Below, piece after piece: positions 35,195 through 44,866 of a stretch of 64,000 nucleotides of DNA (position 1 is its first letter; each line of letters begins with the position of its first letter). The translations under genes and the position numbers were made by a program. The notes beneath the pieces were generated by a model, which searched no databases, was not told where the DNA came from, and saw nothing but the letters and a program-made list of their open reading frames with translations. Origin of the DNA: Thiothrix caldifontis (GTDB lineage: Bacteria; Pseudomonadota; Gammaproteobacteria; Thiotrichales; Thiotrichaceae); the NCBI RefSeq assembly GCF_900107695.1, contig NZ_FNQP01000001.1:221652-285651 (forward strand), in the 5' to 3' direction.

Positions 35195-38057
35195 AAAAAC
35201 ATTGCACGAACTGTACGCAGCACATACAGGAAAAGTGTCAGATAAGTGGTCGTTGTATTTAATGGAGTATGACCGCTTGTTTGCCCCTTACCGTGATCAG
35301 CCGCTACGAATGCTGGAAATCGGCGTGCAAAATGGTGGTTCACTAGAGATCTGGAATCAATACTTCAGCCAGCCGATTGCGCTATTAGGTTGTGATATTA
35401 ACCCTGACTGCGCCAAACTTCAGTACGACGATACACATATTCACGTGGTTGTGGGAGATGCGAATGCATCTGACATTCATGCACAGATACTTCGGCAGTC
35501 CGCACAGTTTGATATTGTGATTGATGACGGCTCACATACATCGGGCGATATTATTAAATCATTTGCACTTTATTTTCCCCATGTAGTTGAGGGGGGGGTG
35601 TTTGTCGCGGAAGATTTGCATTGTAGTTATTGGGAAAAGTTTGATGGAGGTATTTTTTATCCTTATTCATCAATGAGCTTTTTCAAGCGTCTTGCCGATG
35701 TTATTAACCACGAACACTGGGGGGTAGCCAAAACTCGGACAGATCTTGTAGAGGGTATTTGCGCTCACTATGGTTGTGAGCTGGATGTCGACCTGCTGGC
35801 TCAGTTGCATTCGGTAGAGTTCATTAACTCCATGTGTGTAGTGCGTAAAGCTCCGGCAGCCAGTAATATGCTGGGGCAACGTATTATTGCCGGGACTCAG
35901 GAGTTGGTTGTGGAGGGGCATCACCCTCTTCATGGATGTACCTATCAGCTTGATTCGTTAGCAGAGGTAAATAATGCTTGGTCTAATCGTGCAGTTCCAC
36001 CGGAAGAAACCATTCAACGGGTAGAACAAGAGCTAGTTAAAGTCACTGAGTTGTTGGTAGCACGTGAGGATGAGTTGAAAGTCCGTGAGGGTGAGTTGAA
36101 AGCGCGTGAAATTGAGTTAGCCATCCTTTATAACTCGACAGCTTGGAAAATGACGAAACCCTTACGTTTGTTAGCCGATGAGTTAAAGCATATCAGGCAT
36201 GTTGTTATGGGGGAGGCGCAGCGTGTGCATCGGGTTATTAGGCGCGGGGGAGGGGTTAAAAATACGTTGCTAAAAGCCATACGCTTATACCGTAATCAAG
36301 GTTTTGCAGGGTTAAAGCGAGGGTTTACAATAGCTGCCATATCCGCTCAGCAGATTAGTAACGATTATGGCAAGTGGGTACTTACTTTCGATACGTTAGA
36401 TGACCTCGAACGTCAGCGGATTGCTGAACGTATTGCGATACTGCCTAGCTGTCCGCTGATTTCGGTTGTTATGCCTTGTTACAACCCTAAACCCGAATGG
36501 TTAGCAGAAGCGATTGAATCGGTTCGTTCCCAGTCGTATGCGCACTGGGAGTTGTGTATTGCTGATGATGCATCCACTGATTCACGTATACGTGAAATTC
36601 TCAACGGCTATATGACCTTAGATCCACGAATCAAGGTTGTATTCCGTGAAACGAATGGGCATATAAGTGCCGCATCGAACAGTGCATTGGATATTGCCAC
36701 TGGTGATTACGTTGCTCTGCTGGATCATGATGATGTGTTGGCTGAGCAAGCGCTGTATTGGATTGTTGATGCTATAACTGCGCATCCTGATGCCAAATTA
36801 CTGTATTCCGATGAGGATCATTTGAATGAGAAAGGGGAGCGTTGTTTACCATTTTTCAAACCAGTATGGTCGCCACATTTGGCTTGCTCACAGGCTTATT
36901 TGGGGCATTTGGTCTGCTTCAAGCGGCTGTATGGTAAACCGCTTTTTGATGAGCATCTAAACGGAGCACAAGATTACGATCTTTGGTTAACGCTGGCTAG
37001 TCAATGTCGTGTAGAAGAAATTATCCATATCAGTAAAGTTTTGTATCATTGGCGTATTCATCCTCAGTCGACAGCAGGCAATGCGAACGCTAAACATTAT
37101 GCTGATGAAGCGGGTATGCAAGCTGTACAAAAGTTTGTGGCACAGCGTTACCCGGATAATGCTATTAGCGTGCAGCATGGGGAGCATATGTTTACCTATG
37201 CGCTTGGTTTTCATTTGCCTGAAAGTGTTGTTTTTTCAATTATTATTCCAACCAAAGATAAGGTTGAACTGCTGTCTGAGTGTGTCGATAGCATCTTGAA
37301 TGGTTCATCATGGCAAAATTTCGAGATATTAATTCTTGATAATCGCTCCGAGATGCCAGAAACATTTTTGTATTTTGAAACAATTCAAAAAGCAGATTCG
37401 AGAGTGCGTGTCATTCCCGCAGATTTCGAGTTTAATTGGTCAAAATTAAATAATTACGCGGCAAACTATGCAAATGGCGACGTAATGGTGTTTCTCAATA
37501 ACGACACGAAAGTTATTTCTTCGCAATGGCTTGAGTCTTTGGGGGGGTATGCCAAACTGCCTGATGTGGGGTTAGTGGGGGCTTTGTTGTTATTTGAAGA
37601 TGGCAGTATCCAGCATTCAGGTGTTGTGGTGGGAATGGGGGGATGGGCTGAACATGTCTATCGTACTTACCCTGCTATTCACGATGGTGCGCAGCCATTT
37701 GTGTCGCCTATATTGACACGCAACGTATTGGCTGTCACCGGGGCGTGTATGGCTATTAGCAAAGATAAGTTTCAGCGTTTAGGTGGGTTTGACGAAAGTT
37801 TTATTATCTGTGGGAGTGATGTGGAAATCTGCATCAGAGCCTATAAATCTGGGTTGTTCAATGTAATGTGTGCTGAAGCAAGGCTCTTCCATTACGAGTC
37901 AAAAACGCGCTCATCCTATGTTCCTGCCATTGATTTTCAGCAGTCTGAAATCAAATATGCGCCGTATCGTGTTGATCAGGTTGATCCATTCTATAACAGT
38001 AACTTGTCATTAAACACTACTCAACCTCAATTTACTGAAGACCATAATCATGCGTAA
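35187..38057 (+). CDS. Methyltransferase - double glycosyltransferase fusion
   Basis: A 956-residue three-domain protein. Residues about 1-230 form a class I SAM methyltransferase (RMLEIGVQNGGSLEIWNQYF; DIVIDDGSHTSGDI; GGVFVAEDLHCSYWE). Residues about 265-315 form a short coiled coil (REDELKVREGELKAREIELA). Residues about 420-670 hold a GT-A domain (ISVVMPCYNPKPEWLAEAI; YVALLDHDDVLAEQALYW). Residues about 683-940 hold a second one (FSIIIPTKDKVELLSECV; MVFLNNDTKVISSQWLESL; VTGACMAISKDKFQRLGGFDE). Polymerases that cap and extend O-antigen combine such activities. It overlaps wzt by 8 bases and the next gene by 8 bases. Sugar specificity is unknown. Confidence 0.87.
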   Translation: MNKKTLHELYAAHTGKVSDKWSLYLMEYDRLFAPYRDQPLRMLEIGVQNGGSLEIWNQYFSQPIALLGCDINPDCAKLQYDDTHIHVVVGDANASDIHAQILRQSAQFDIVIDDGSHTSGDIIKSFALYFPHVVEGGVFVAEDLHCSYWEKFDGGIFYPYSSMSFFKRLADVINHEHWGVAKTRTDLVEGICAHYGCELDVDLLAQLHSVEFINSMCVVRKAPAASNMLGQRIIAGTQELVVEGHHPLHGCTYQLDSLAEVNNAWSNRAVPPEETIQRVEQELVKVTELLVAREDELKVREGELKAREIELAILYNSTAWKMTKPLRLLADELKHIRHVVMGEAQRVHRVIRRGGGVKNTLLKAIRLYRNQGFAGLKRGFTIAAISAQQISNDYGKWVLTFDTLDDLERQRIAERIAILPSCPLISVVMPCYNPKPEWLAEAIESVRSQSYAHWELCIADDASTDSRIREILNGYMTLDPRIKVVFRETNGHISAASNSALDIATGDYVALLDHDDVLAEQALYWIVDAITAHPDAKLLYSDEDHLNEKGERCLPFFKPVWSPHLACSQAYLGHLVCFKRLYGKPLFDEHLNGAQDYDLWLTLASQCRVEEIIHISKVLYHWRIHPQSTAGNANAKHYADEAGMQAVQKFVAQRYPDNAISVQHGEHMFTYALGFHLPESVVFSIIIPTKDKVELLSECVDSILNGSSWQNFEILILDNRSEMPETFLYFETIQKADSRVRVIPADFEFNWSKLNNYAANYANGDVMVFLNNDTKVISSQWLESLGGYAKLPDVGLVGALLLFEDGSIQHSGVVVGMGGWAEHVYRTYPAIHDGAQPFVSPILTRNVLAVTGACMAISKDKFQRLGGFDESFIICGSDVEICIRAYKSGLFNVMCAEARLFHYESKTRSSYVPAIDFQQSEIKYAPYRVDQVDPFYNSNLSLNTTQPQFTEDHNHA

Positions 38058-39342
38058 ACTCCTGAAAATGTTTCTCAAACACCCGAAAGTTCATGCTTAT
38101 CTGCGTCGTACTTATGCTGCGGTTATTAACGATGCGAGTGTTAAGGAGACGCAGATTATTGCTACTGATGTGGTTGAAATTAGCCCCATTCGGATTCGTA
38201 AAAGTAATTTAGATAAAGCACGTTTGAATTTACTTGTGCCAGCACTGTCTGTACGCCATTTGTTTGGAGGAATTTCGACTGCGTTGACTCTCTTTAGTGA
38301 GCTTGGGGGAAATATTGGGAATGTAAGAATTATTCTTACGGATGAGGCTAATTTTCGTTATGAAGACAATTTGGCATACCGTGATTGGCAAATTTTGGGA
38401 TTGGATGACGAAGATTTGCCTGGTAAAACGATTGTCTCGGCTGCGGATAGGTCTTCCAGAACATTAGCTGTATCAGAGAATGATGTGTTTATTACGACAG
38501 CATGGTGGACTGTCGTTTTACTGAAAGGCATTTTTTCTCAGAAACGTGCCCTGTTTGGTGAAACTCAGATGGAGAGATATGTCTATCTTATCCAAGATTA
38601 TGAGCCTGGATTCTACCCGTGGTCATCACGTTATGCTTTGGCTGAGTCGACTTATCATGATAATTCAAATTGCATAGCAGTTTTTAATTCGCAGATATTG
38701 CGTGATTTTTTCTTGCAGCAGGGCTATACGTTTCGGAGTAGTTATTATTTTGATCCTGTTTTACATCAAGGATTGAGAAAGCATCTGGGGGCGGCAAAAT
38801 CAAATGTACGGGAGCGTAAAGTTTTGGTTTATGGTCGACCAAGTGTTGAGCGTAATGCATTTGAAATGATTGTGATGGCGTTACGTATTTGGGCTATAGG
38901 ACATCCAGATACGTTGTGGCGTTTTTATTCGGCTGGTGAGAAACACCCTCGTATCATGCTTGGCAATGAGCATTACTTGGAATCATTGGGTAAGCTTACA
39001 ATTGATGAGTACGCAACAGAGTTAAGTACTTCTTACGCAGGTGTTTCGTTGATGATTTCGCCGCATCCAAGTTATCCACCTTTGGAAATGGCGGCTTTTG
39101 GCTTGCGTGTTGTCACCAATGGCTATGCATCCAAAGATATTTCCTCGCTATCGACCAATATTTTTTCAGTTGACTGGGTTTCGCCAGAAAGTATTGCACA
39201 AATGCTTGATACTGTTTTGCGGCAATATGAACTGGATTCGCATGGTGTGGCATCAACTTCGCAATGGTTTGAGCGCTATTCAACGCTAGATAATCCTTTT
39301 GAAAGTATTACTCCGGCTATTCATTCAGAATTGATCCAATAA
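38050..39342 (+). CDS. GT-B glycosyltransferase, WsaF-like
   Basis: A 430-residue GT-B enzyme. The N-terminal domain has LNLLVPALSVRHLFGGISTALTLF and the conserved YVYLIQDYEPGFYPWSSRYALAESTY, a signature of the WsaF-type rhamnosyltransferase group. The C-terminal domain has KVLVYGRPSVERNAFEMIVMALRIW and the nucleotide-sugar region SLMISPHPSYPPLEMAAFGLRVVTN. It is the last gene of the wzm-wzt run. Two copies of a 96-bp repeat follow. Confidence 0.82.
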   Translation: MRKLLKMFLKHPKVHAYLRRTYAAVINDASVKETQIIATDVVEISPIRIRKSNLDKARLNLLVPALSVRHLFGGISTALTLFSELGGNIGNVRIILTDEANFRYEDNLAYRDWQILGLDDEDLPGKTIVSAADRSSRTLAVSENDVFITTAWWTVVLLKGIFSQKRALFGETQMERYVYLIQDYEPGFYPWSSRYALAESTYHDNSNCIAVFNSQILRDFFLQQGYTFRSSYYFDPVLHQGLRKHLGAAKSNVRERKVLVYGRPSVERNAFEMIVMALRIWAIGHPDTLWRFYSAGEKHPRIMLGNEHYLESLGKLTIDEYATELSTSYAGVSLMISPHPSYPPLEMAAFGLRVVTNGYASKDISSLSTNIFSVDWVSPESIAQMLDTVLRQYELDSHGVASTSQWFERYSTLDNPFESITPAIHSELIQ

Positions 39343-39344
39343 CG

Positions 39345-39440
39345 TAAGTACTTATGCAAAAGTTTTTCGGAAAAACCACCCCTTACAAATCAATCGGTTA
39401 CGATTGAAAAGTTCCGAGTAACTTATGCCTAAGTACTTAT
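39345..39440. repeat. 96-bp repeat, copy A
   Basis: First of two copies, 94 of 96 bases identical to the one at 39608-39703 and in the same orientation. Each starts and ends with the self-complementary 10-mer TAAGTACTTA, and the ends form a longer imperfect inverted repeat (TAAGTACTTATGC at the left, GCCTAAGTACTTA at the right). This suggests a small non-coding mobile or palindromic element. It starts two bases after the stop of the upstream glycosyltransferase. Confidence 0.85.
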
Positions 39441-39607
39441 CATCTACAGAATTTCTAAAGTTAAGTATAACCTGTGTTCTGCTTAATTCCTACACGGAAA
39501 GCAAGTTCAATTTTTGATCGGTCGCTTCAATGATTTAAGTTGAAAATCAACATGATAATTTCTCACTATGCTTTGATGCCGAAGTTTTCATGTGAATTGC
39601 CTCTTCT
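39441..39607. other. Non-coding spacer between the two 96-bp repeats
   Basis: No open frame or structured RNA recognised in these 167 bases. The sequence just after copy A (CTACAGAATTTC) loosely resembles that after copy B (ATACAGCATTTTG, the glycosyltransferase 3' end), so it may be a decayed duplicate of that gene end. Confidence 0.4.
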
Positions 39608-39703
39608 AAGTACTTATGCAAAAGTTTTTCGGAAAAACCACCCATTACAAATCAATCGGTTACGATTGCAAAGTTCCGAGTAACTTATGCCTAAGTACTT
39701 ATA
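39608..39703. repeat. 96-bp repeat, copy B
   Basis: Second copy, with the same TAAGTACTTA termini. Its right end supplies the stop codon of the minus-strand glycosyltransferase gene (TTA at 39699-39701, read as TAA). Confidence 0.85.
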
Positions 39704-40760
39704 TATACAGCATTTTGTAACTTTCCACCATTCTTTGAATGTTAAAATTCTTTTTCTGTAATGTTTGACTTATAGTGCCAAGTGAAAAGCAAAAAGCATT
39801 ATTTTTCGATAATTCACTTAGTATTTCGATAGCTTCGTTAGTGTGTTTGAACAAATAGCCATTACGCCCAACCTGCACAATATCCACATGCCCCGTGCAT
39901 TCACTCAACACCAATGGCAACCCCTGACACATGGCTTGCAACGCCGATAGCGGTAATCCTTCCCACAATGACGTAGACAAATAGATAGTCGCCTGTTGCA
40001 AGTGTGCGGTTACTTCAGGCGGTTCAACCCAGCCGGTGCAATGAATATTCGGTGCAGTCAGTAAATGGCGCAGCTCGCCATCCCCAATCCACACAAAGCG
40101 GACGTGGGGTTGATCGAGAAAAGCCAGCGCAATCTCATTAAATAACGCCGGATTTTTCTGTTGAGAAATTCGCCCTGCAACGACTATCGTACAATACGTA
40201 TCGGTCTGCGTTGGTGGTGTTGCAGGCCGCTTTGCGCATTCAACCCCATTGTTAATGTAATCAGCGGGAATACCGTAACGCTGGAAAGCCGCTGCTTCCG
40301 ATGCAGAACACGCGATGACCTGACCAGCACACCAATTGCCTAACTTTTCCAGCCAAATAAACAGCGATAGTTTCGTGGGTGATACGTCTTGGCGCAGAAA
40401 AGCGGCTCCATGGGGGGTATACAGCACCCGTGTAGGCAGTCCCAGCAATTTGGCAGCCACACGCCCTAAAAACCCTGCTTTGGAGGAGTGCAGATGAATC
40501 ACATCACCCTTGTGTTGTTTCAGCAAACGCATCAGGTGATAGAGTGCTAGAATATCGCTTATAGGGGAAATATCCCGCGTGACACGTTTCCATGGAAGGA
40601 GTGTTACCCCAAGCGGAAACAGTTCAACGTAATGAGACGGCGTATCGGGGCGTTCACCGTGAATGACCACATGCTCGTATTCCGGTAGCGCGTGGGTGAG
40701 TTGCACCACAAAGTGCAAGACGCCAGCCGCAAACGACTCGACCACATGAATAACCTTCAT
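39699..40760 (-). CDS. Family 4 glycosyltransferase
   Basis: A 353-residue GT-B enzyme, probably adding a hexose in glycan assembly. The N-terminal half has VIHVVESFAAGVLHFVVQL and VIHLHSSKAGFLGRVAAKLLGLPTRVLYTPHG. The C-terminal half has VVAGRISQQKNPALFNEIA, the donor-site IYLSTSLWEGLPLSALQAMCQGLPLVLSECTGHVDIV and NGYLFK. The last about 30 residues (LSELSKNNAFCFSLGT) look less conserved, and its stop codon lies within the 96-bp repeat, so the 3' end may have been altered by that element. Confidence 0.85.
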   Translation of the reverse strand: MKVIHVVESFAAGVLHFVVQLTHALPEYEHVVIHGERPDTPSHYVELFPLGVTLLPWKRVTRDISPISDILALYHLMRLLKQHKGDVIHLHSSKAGFLGRVAAKLLGLPTRVLYTPHGAAFLRQDVSPTKLSLFIWLEKLGNWCAGQVIACSASEAAAFQRYGIPADYINNGVECAKRPATPPTQTDTYCTIVVAGRISQQKNPALFNEIALAFLDQPHVRFVWIGDGELRHLLTAPNIHCTGWVEPPEVTAHLQQATIYLSTSLWEGLPLSALQAMCQGLPLVLSECTGHVDIVQVGRNGYLFKHTNEAIEILSELSKNNAFCFSLGTISQTLQKKNFNIQRMVESYKMLYI

Positions 40761-40877
40761 TTATTCCCCATGTTTGTGCAGGTAAAAACCTTGGCGTAAC
40801 CCAAAGGTGTCTGTAACAATAAGCAGGTTAATGCATGAGCAGAGAACACTCAAGCGCTAGAGGGATAGGATATAACG

Positions 40878-42131
40878 ATGAAAAGCATGACCCCGATACA
40901 AAGGGAGGGAAGCGTGTCTATTGCTATGGTAAATTCATGGCTGCTGATTCTGTTCGCCTTCACCTTCCTGTTCAGTGTCGCACTGGGCAATATCCTGCTG
41001 TTTTTTATTTTGTTGCTGTGGCTGATCGAAGGAAACTTTGCTGAGAAATTTCAACGGGTTAAGCACAACCCGTTTGCTTGGGCAGCGGTGGCCTTTGTCG
41101 CGCTGCACTTGATTGGACTGTTATGGACGAGCGATTGGGCATTTGCCGGTTTTGTACTGAAAAAAGAATTCAAATACCTGATGATTCCAGTGCTGATGAC
41201 GGTGCTACGGCGTGAACACCTCACGCATTACATGGTGGCGTTTGTATTGTCGGTCTTGCTGATGGTGCTGATGTCGTATGGGCTGCATTGGGATCTGATT
41301 CCACATTATGCTTGGTTACGTTTGGAAGCAGCCGTGGATGGCACTGCTGATACCACCCCTTTCGTGAGTCATATTGTGTATAACCCGGCACTGGCTTTTG
41401 CGTTGTACCTGTTGCTGTATGCGATTTTTTTACAAAAAACGCTACCACCTTTGCTGAAGTGGGGCGGGTTTGTGGTATTTGTCATCATGAGTGCCAATAT
41501 GTTTCTGACCCACGGGCGTATGGGGCAACTGGTGTTTCTGGCCTTACTGACCTTGTTTGTGTTCCAGTATTACCAAGGCAAAGTGTTAAAGCCAGCGTTA
41601 ATGGCGTTGTTGTTGCTGGTGACACTTGCCCCGACTGCGTATCTGCTTAGCCCAGTGGTGCAGCAACGGGTGGATTTGGCTATCCATGAAATCCAACATT
41701 ATGAGGAATTGCCAAATTCCAGTGTTGGGGCGCGGGTGATTATGCTGCTGAATTCGTTTGAGCTGATTCGCGAAAATCCCGTGTTTGGGGTGGGCACGGG
41801 GGATTATCAGCAGGAATATACCCGTGTGAGCCGACAAAACTCCCCTGAAGCCGTTCGTGGTGAAAACCTTGCGCACCCGCATAATGTCTATGTGCAAGAA
41901 ATGGTGCAATTTGGAGTGTTGGGGCTGGCGGTGTTGCTTTACTGGTTTTATACCATGCTCTTGCTGTACCGGCAGTCATCCAGCCCCTTGAAGCCGGTGA
42001 TGCTGGCATTTCCACTGTTTTATGCGGTGATCTTCTGTTCTGACGGTTATATTATGGATCATTATTTGACGCTCTTATTTCTGTTATTTGGGGCTATGTT
42101 GTACGTGAATCATGAGCGTCTGCGTGGCTAA
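40878..42131 (+). CDS. O-antigen ligase-like protein
   Basis: A 417-residue integral membrane protein with about 10-12 helices and a large periplasmic loop in its second half. It contains SSVGARVIMLLNSFELIRENPVFGVGTGDYQQEY and LAHPHNVYVQEMVQFGVLGLAVLLYWFYTML, the Wzy_C/WaaL domain pattern with the essential His in HPHN. WaaL moves a glycan from undecaprenyl carrier to lipid A-core; Wzy polymerases look alike, so the exact role is inferred. It overlaps the next gene by 20 bases and belongs to an LPS core-type run. Confidence 0.85.
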   Translation: MKSMTPIQREGSVSIAMVNSWLLILFAFTFLFSVALGNILLFFILLLWLIEGNFAEKFQRVKHNPFAWAAVAFVALHLIGLLWTSDWAFAGFVLKKEFKYLMIPVLMTVLRREHLTHYMVAFVLSVLLMVLMSYGLHWDLIPHYAWLRLEAAVDGTADTTPFVSHIVYNPALAFALYLLLYAIFLQKTLPPLLKWGGFVVFVIMSANMFLTHGRMGQLVFLALLTLFVFQYYQGKVLKPALMALLLLVTLAPTAYLLSPVVQQRVDLAIHEIQHYEELPNSSVGARVIMLLNSFELIRENPVFGVGTGDYQQEYTRVSRQNSPEAVRGENLAHPHNVYVQEMVQFGVLGLAVLLYWFYTMLLLYRQSSSPLKPVMLAFPLFYAVIFCSDGYIMDHYLTLLFLLFGAMLYVNHERLRG

Positions 42132-43227
42132 GCGCATTCTGATCATTATCCGCCGTTCTAACGGCGATGTGTTATTGGCTTCCCCGCTGATCCAGCATTT
42201 ACAGGCGCATTATCCGGGGGCTGCTATTGATTTGCTGATTAATGACGATACGCTGGGAATTGCCCAAGCGTTGCCGCACGTGCGGCAGATTCACACCTAT
42301 TCCTATGGCTGGAAAAAGCTACCGCTGTGGCAACGTTTGCGTACCGAAATGACGTTTATCCGCCGCTTATTCCGGCAATACGATCTTGCCATTTCGTTGA
42401 CCGCCACTGATAGCAGTGTGCTGTATGCGCTGTTGTTTGGACGGCACTCAATCAGTGTCATTGATACCGATAGGCGTAAAAACTGGTGGAAGAAACGTGT
42501 GCTCACCGGTTATTACCAAGTGAATAACCAACGTCACGTGATTGCGAATAATTTGCAAGTGTTGCCGTTATTGGGCATTTCCACCCAAACGATTGAATGC
42601 GCGGTGCAATACTCGCCACAATCTGAACGGATGATTCGAGAAAGGCTAATGGCAGCGGGTATTGCATCCTTTATGATTTTTCACCCTTCAGCACAATATG
42701 CTTACAAGGTTTACCCGGAAGCATTGCGTCAGGCGTTGTTACAACAACTGAGCCGTTTGGGAATGCAAACGGGGGTGGCGATTGTGGTGACGGGGGCAAA
42801 AACGCCCTTGGATTTGCAAATCAAAGCGGCGTTGCTTAAGTCGGCGAATGTATACGATTGGATTGGGGAAACCAGTTTGGATGAATACATTGCACTCAGC
42901 GACTTGTCGATGGCTTATATCGGTGGTGATACGCTGAACATGCACATTGCAGCGGCGCAAAATAAACGGGTGTTTGCCATTTTTGGTCCTACCTTATTAC
43001 CGGTGTGGTCGCCTTGGAGCAATACCTTGCAAAGTGCGGCAACACTTAGTCAGCCAGAGCAGACCTACGACAACATTACTGTGTTTCAAGCGGCTATGTC
43101 GTGCGTGCCGTGTGGGCAGGCAGGGTGTGATAATCGGCATGGAAAAAGTGAATGCCTTTACCGGATTGAGCCTGCTAGTATTGCTAACGCTGTCGGCATT
43201 TGGCTGCACGAGTACAGGAATACTTAG
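42112..43227 (+). CDS. Family 9 glycosyltransferase (heptosyltransferase-like)
   Basis: A 371-residue GT-B enzyme of the ADP-heptose:LPS heptosyltransferase family. Motifs: RILIIIRRSNGDVLLASPLIQHLQAHYPGAAIDLL, FMIFHPSAQYAYKVYP, the donor-site YIGGDTLNMHIAAAQNKRVFAIFGPT, and a late cysteine motif MSCVPCGQAGCDN. The Asp in GGDT takes the place of the usual Ser/Asp site. It adds inner-core sugars if the family role holds. It is directly followed by the next gene. Confidence 0.85.
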   Translation: MSVCVAKRILIIIRRSNGDVLLASPLIQHLQAHYPGAAIDLLINDDTLGIAQALPHVRQIHTYSYGWKKLPLWQRLRTEMTFIRRLFRQYDLAISLTATDSSVLYALLFGRHSISVIDTDRRKNWWKKRVLTGYYQVNNQRHVIANNLQVLPLLGISTQTIECAVQYSPQSERMIRERLMAAGIASFMIFHPSAQYAYKVYPEALRQALLQQLSRLGMQTGVAIVVTGAKTPLDLQIKAALLKSANVYDWIGETSLDEYIALSDLSMAYIGGDTLNMHIAAAQNKRVFAIFGPTLLPVWSPWSNTLQSAATLSQPEQTYDNITVFQAAMSCVPCGQAGCDNRHGKSECLYRIEPASIANAVGIWLHEYRNT

Positions 43228-43989
43228 ATGATAAAAATGAGTGGGCTGGTTATTACCTATAACGAGGCAGGCAATATTCAGGCGTGTCTTGAATCGTTAT
43301 TCAAAGTGTGTGATGACGTTGTGGTGGTGGATTCGCTCAGTAGTGATGATACCGTCACTATTGCTAAGGCAGCCGGTGCTAAAGTGTATTCGCAGGTGTT
43401 TTTGGGGTATGGCCCGCAGAAAAATTACGGCTTGCAGTTCTGCCAACATGCGTGGGTGTTGAGTTTAGACGCGGATGAGCGTTTAGAGGCAGATGCTATT
43501 GCTGAGATTCAAGGTTTGAATTTGGCGGACAGCCCCTATGATGCTTATGAATTTCGGCGCAAAAACCTGTTTCATGGTAAGTGGATTCGGTGTGTTTCTT
43601 GGTATCCCGATCATGTCAGGCGTTTATTCAACCGTGAGAAAACCCGTTTTTCGGATGCAGCTTGTCATGAAGCCATTCAAAGTCAGCAGTATCAGCAGCT
43701 TCATTCACACATCGTACATACCTCGTTTGTGGATTACAGTCAGATGCTGCAAAAACTCGATGAGTACACCAATCAGTATGCCGCCGCAAACATGCACCGT
43801 AAACGCGTGAGTGCTTTTGCACCGCCTTTGCATGGGTTATTTGCGTTTTTTAAACACTATTTGTTTCGACGCGGGTTTTTATGTGGGTTTGACGGTTTTA
43901 CGATTGCGTTATTGAATGCGCTAGGTTCCTATTTCAAATATGCCAAGTTGTTAGAAAAGCAGCGCTATGGCTCAGGGGCGTTATCGTGA
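43228..43989 (+). CDS. Family 2 glycosyltransferase, WaaE/KdtX-like
   Basis: A 253-residue GT-A enzyme with SGLVITYNEAGNIQACLESLFKVCDDVVVVDSLSSDDT, GYGPQKNYGLQF and the metal site WVLSLDADERL. The YEFRRKNLFHGKWIR...WYPDHVRRLFNREKTRFSD stretch is characteristic of WaaE/KdtX-type LPS core glucosyltransferases. It starts one base after the preceding gene and overlaps the next by 4 bases. Confidence 0.85.
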   Translation: MIKMSGLVITYNEAGNIQACLESLFKVCDDVVVVDSLSSDDTVTIAKAAGAKVYSQVFLGYGPQKNYGLQFCQHAWVLSLDADERLEADAIAEIQGLNLADSPYDAYEFRRKNLFHGKWIRCVSWYPDHVRRLFNREKTRFSDAACHEAIQSQQYQQLHSHIVHTSFVDYSQMLQKLDEYTNQYAAANMHRKRVSAFAPPLHGLFAFFKHYLFRRGFLCGFDGFTIALLNALGSYFKYAKLLEKQRYGSGALS

Positions 43990-44846
43990 AGGTGAGTGCT
44001 TGCACGTTTATTCGTAATGGGCAAATTCTTGGCTACCCCTTTATTCAATCCATTCAGTCGATTTTGCCGATTGTGGATGAGTTTGTGATTGCAGTGGGGC
44101 AGGGCGATGATGATACCCTCACTATTTTGCAAAGCCTTAATGAACCCAAGCTGCGCTTGATCGAAACGACGTGGAACGAAACCATGCGAGCCAAGGGTTA
44201 TGTCTACGGTCAGCAGAAAATGATTGCGCAATTTGCGTGTACCGGGGATTGGATTTTTTATCTGGAAGCCGATGAGGTAGTGCATGAAAACGACTTGCCT
44301 GCCATTAAAGCGAGTATGCAACAGCATTGGCAGGATGAAGCGGTAGAGGCGCTCATCTTTGATTACCTGCATTTTTATGGCAATGCGAACACTTACTTGT
44401 GGTCGCCGGGGTGGTATCGGCGTGCCCCACGCATTATCAAAGCTTCAGTCCGCAGTTATGCCCCGGATGGTTTATTTTGGTTGGTACTGGACTCGAACAA
44501 GCACGGGCGTTACCCCAGAGCCGCGCACACGGGGGCAACGATGTACCATTACGGTTGGGTCAGAAGTGAAGCACAGATGAACCTCAAGGCCAGTAAGGTG
44601 GAAAAATACTGGAACAAACGCAATGATACGGTGGATTATGCGGAGATGGACGCACGTATCTTGCGCGAATTTACCGGCTCACACCCTGCGATTGTGCAAG
44701 ACTGGTTACCGACGGCAACCGGGATTTTTCCTACCAACCCGGATTACCGACCCAGTAAAAAGCAGCAACGCCATTGGTGGATGTTGAAGGTGGAGCGTTG
44801 GTTTGGTCTGGAGTTGAGTAAAAAACATTACCGACTGATTCGTTGA
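43986..44846 (+). CDS. Family 2-type glycosyltransferase
   Basis: A 286-residue protein with a GT-A-like fold: VSACTFIRNGQILGYPFIQSIQSILPIVDEFVIAVGQGDDDT, then WIFYLEADEVVHENDL as metal site. The later part (APRIIKASVRSYAPDG, HTGATMYHYGWVRSEAQMNLKASKVEKYW) is found in a group of O-antigen/LPS glycosyltransferases. The start is GTG at 43986, overlapping the upstream stop. Substrate unknown. Confidence 0.78.
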   Translation: MKVSACTFIRNGQILGYPFIQSIQSILPIVDEFVIAVGQGDDDTLTILQSLNEPKLRLIETTWNETMRAKGYVYGQQKMIAQFACTGDWIFYLEADEVVHENDLPAIKASMQQHWQDEAVEALIFDYLHFYGNANTYLWSPGWYRRAPRIIKASVRSYAPDGLFWLVLDSNKHGRYPRAAHTGATMYHYGWVRSEAQMNLKASKVEKYWNKRNDTVDYAEMDARILREFTGSHPAIVQDWLPTATGIFPTNPDYRPSKKQQRHWWMLKVERWFGLELSKKHYRLIR

Positions 44847-44866
44847 TTTGTTACTGGAGTATTCGT

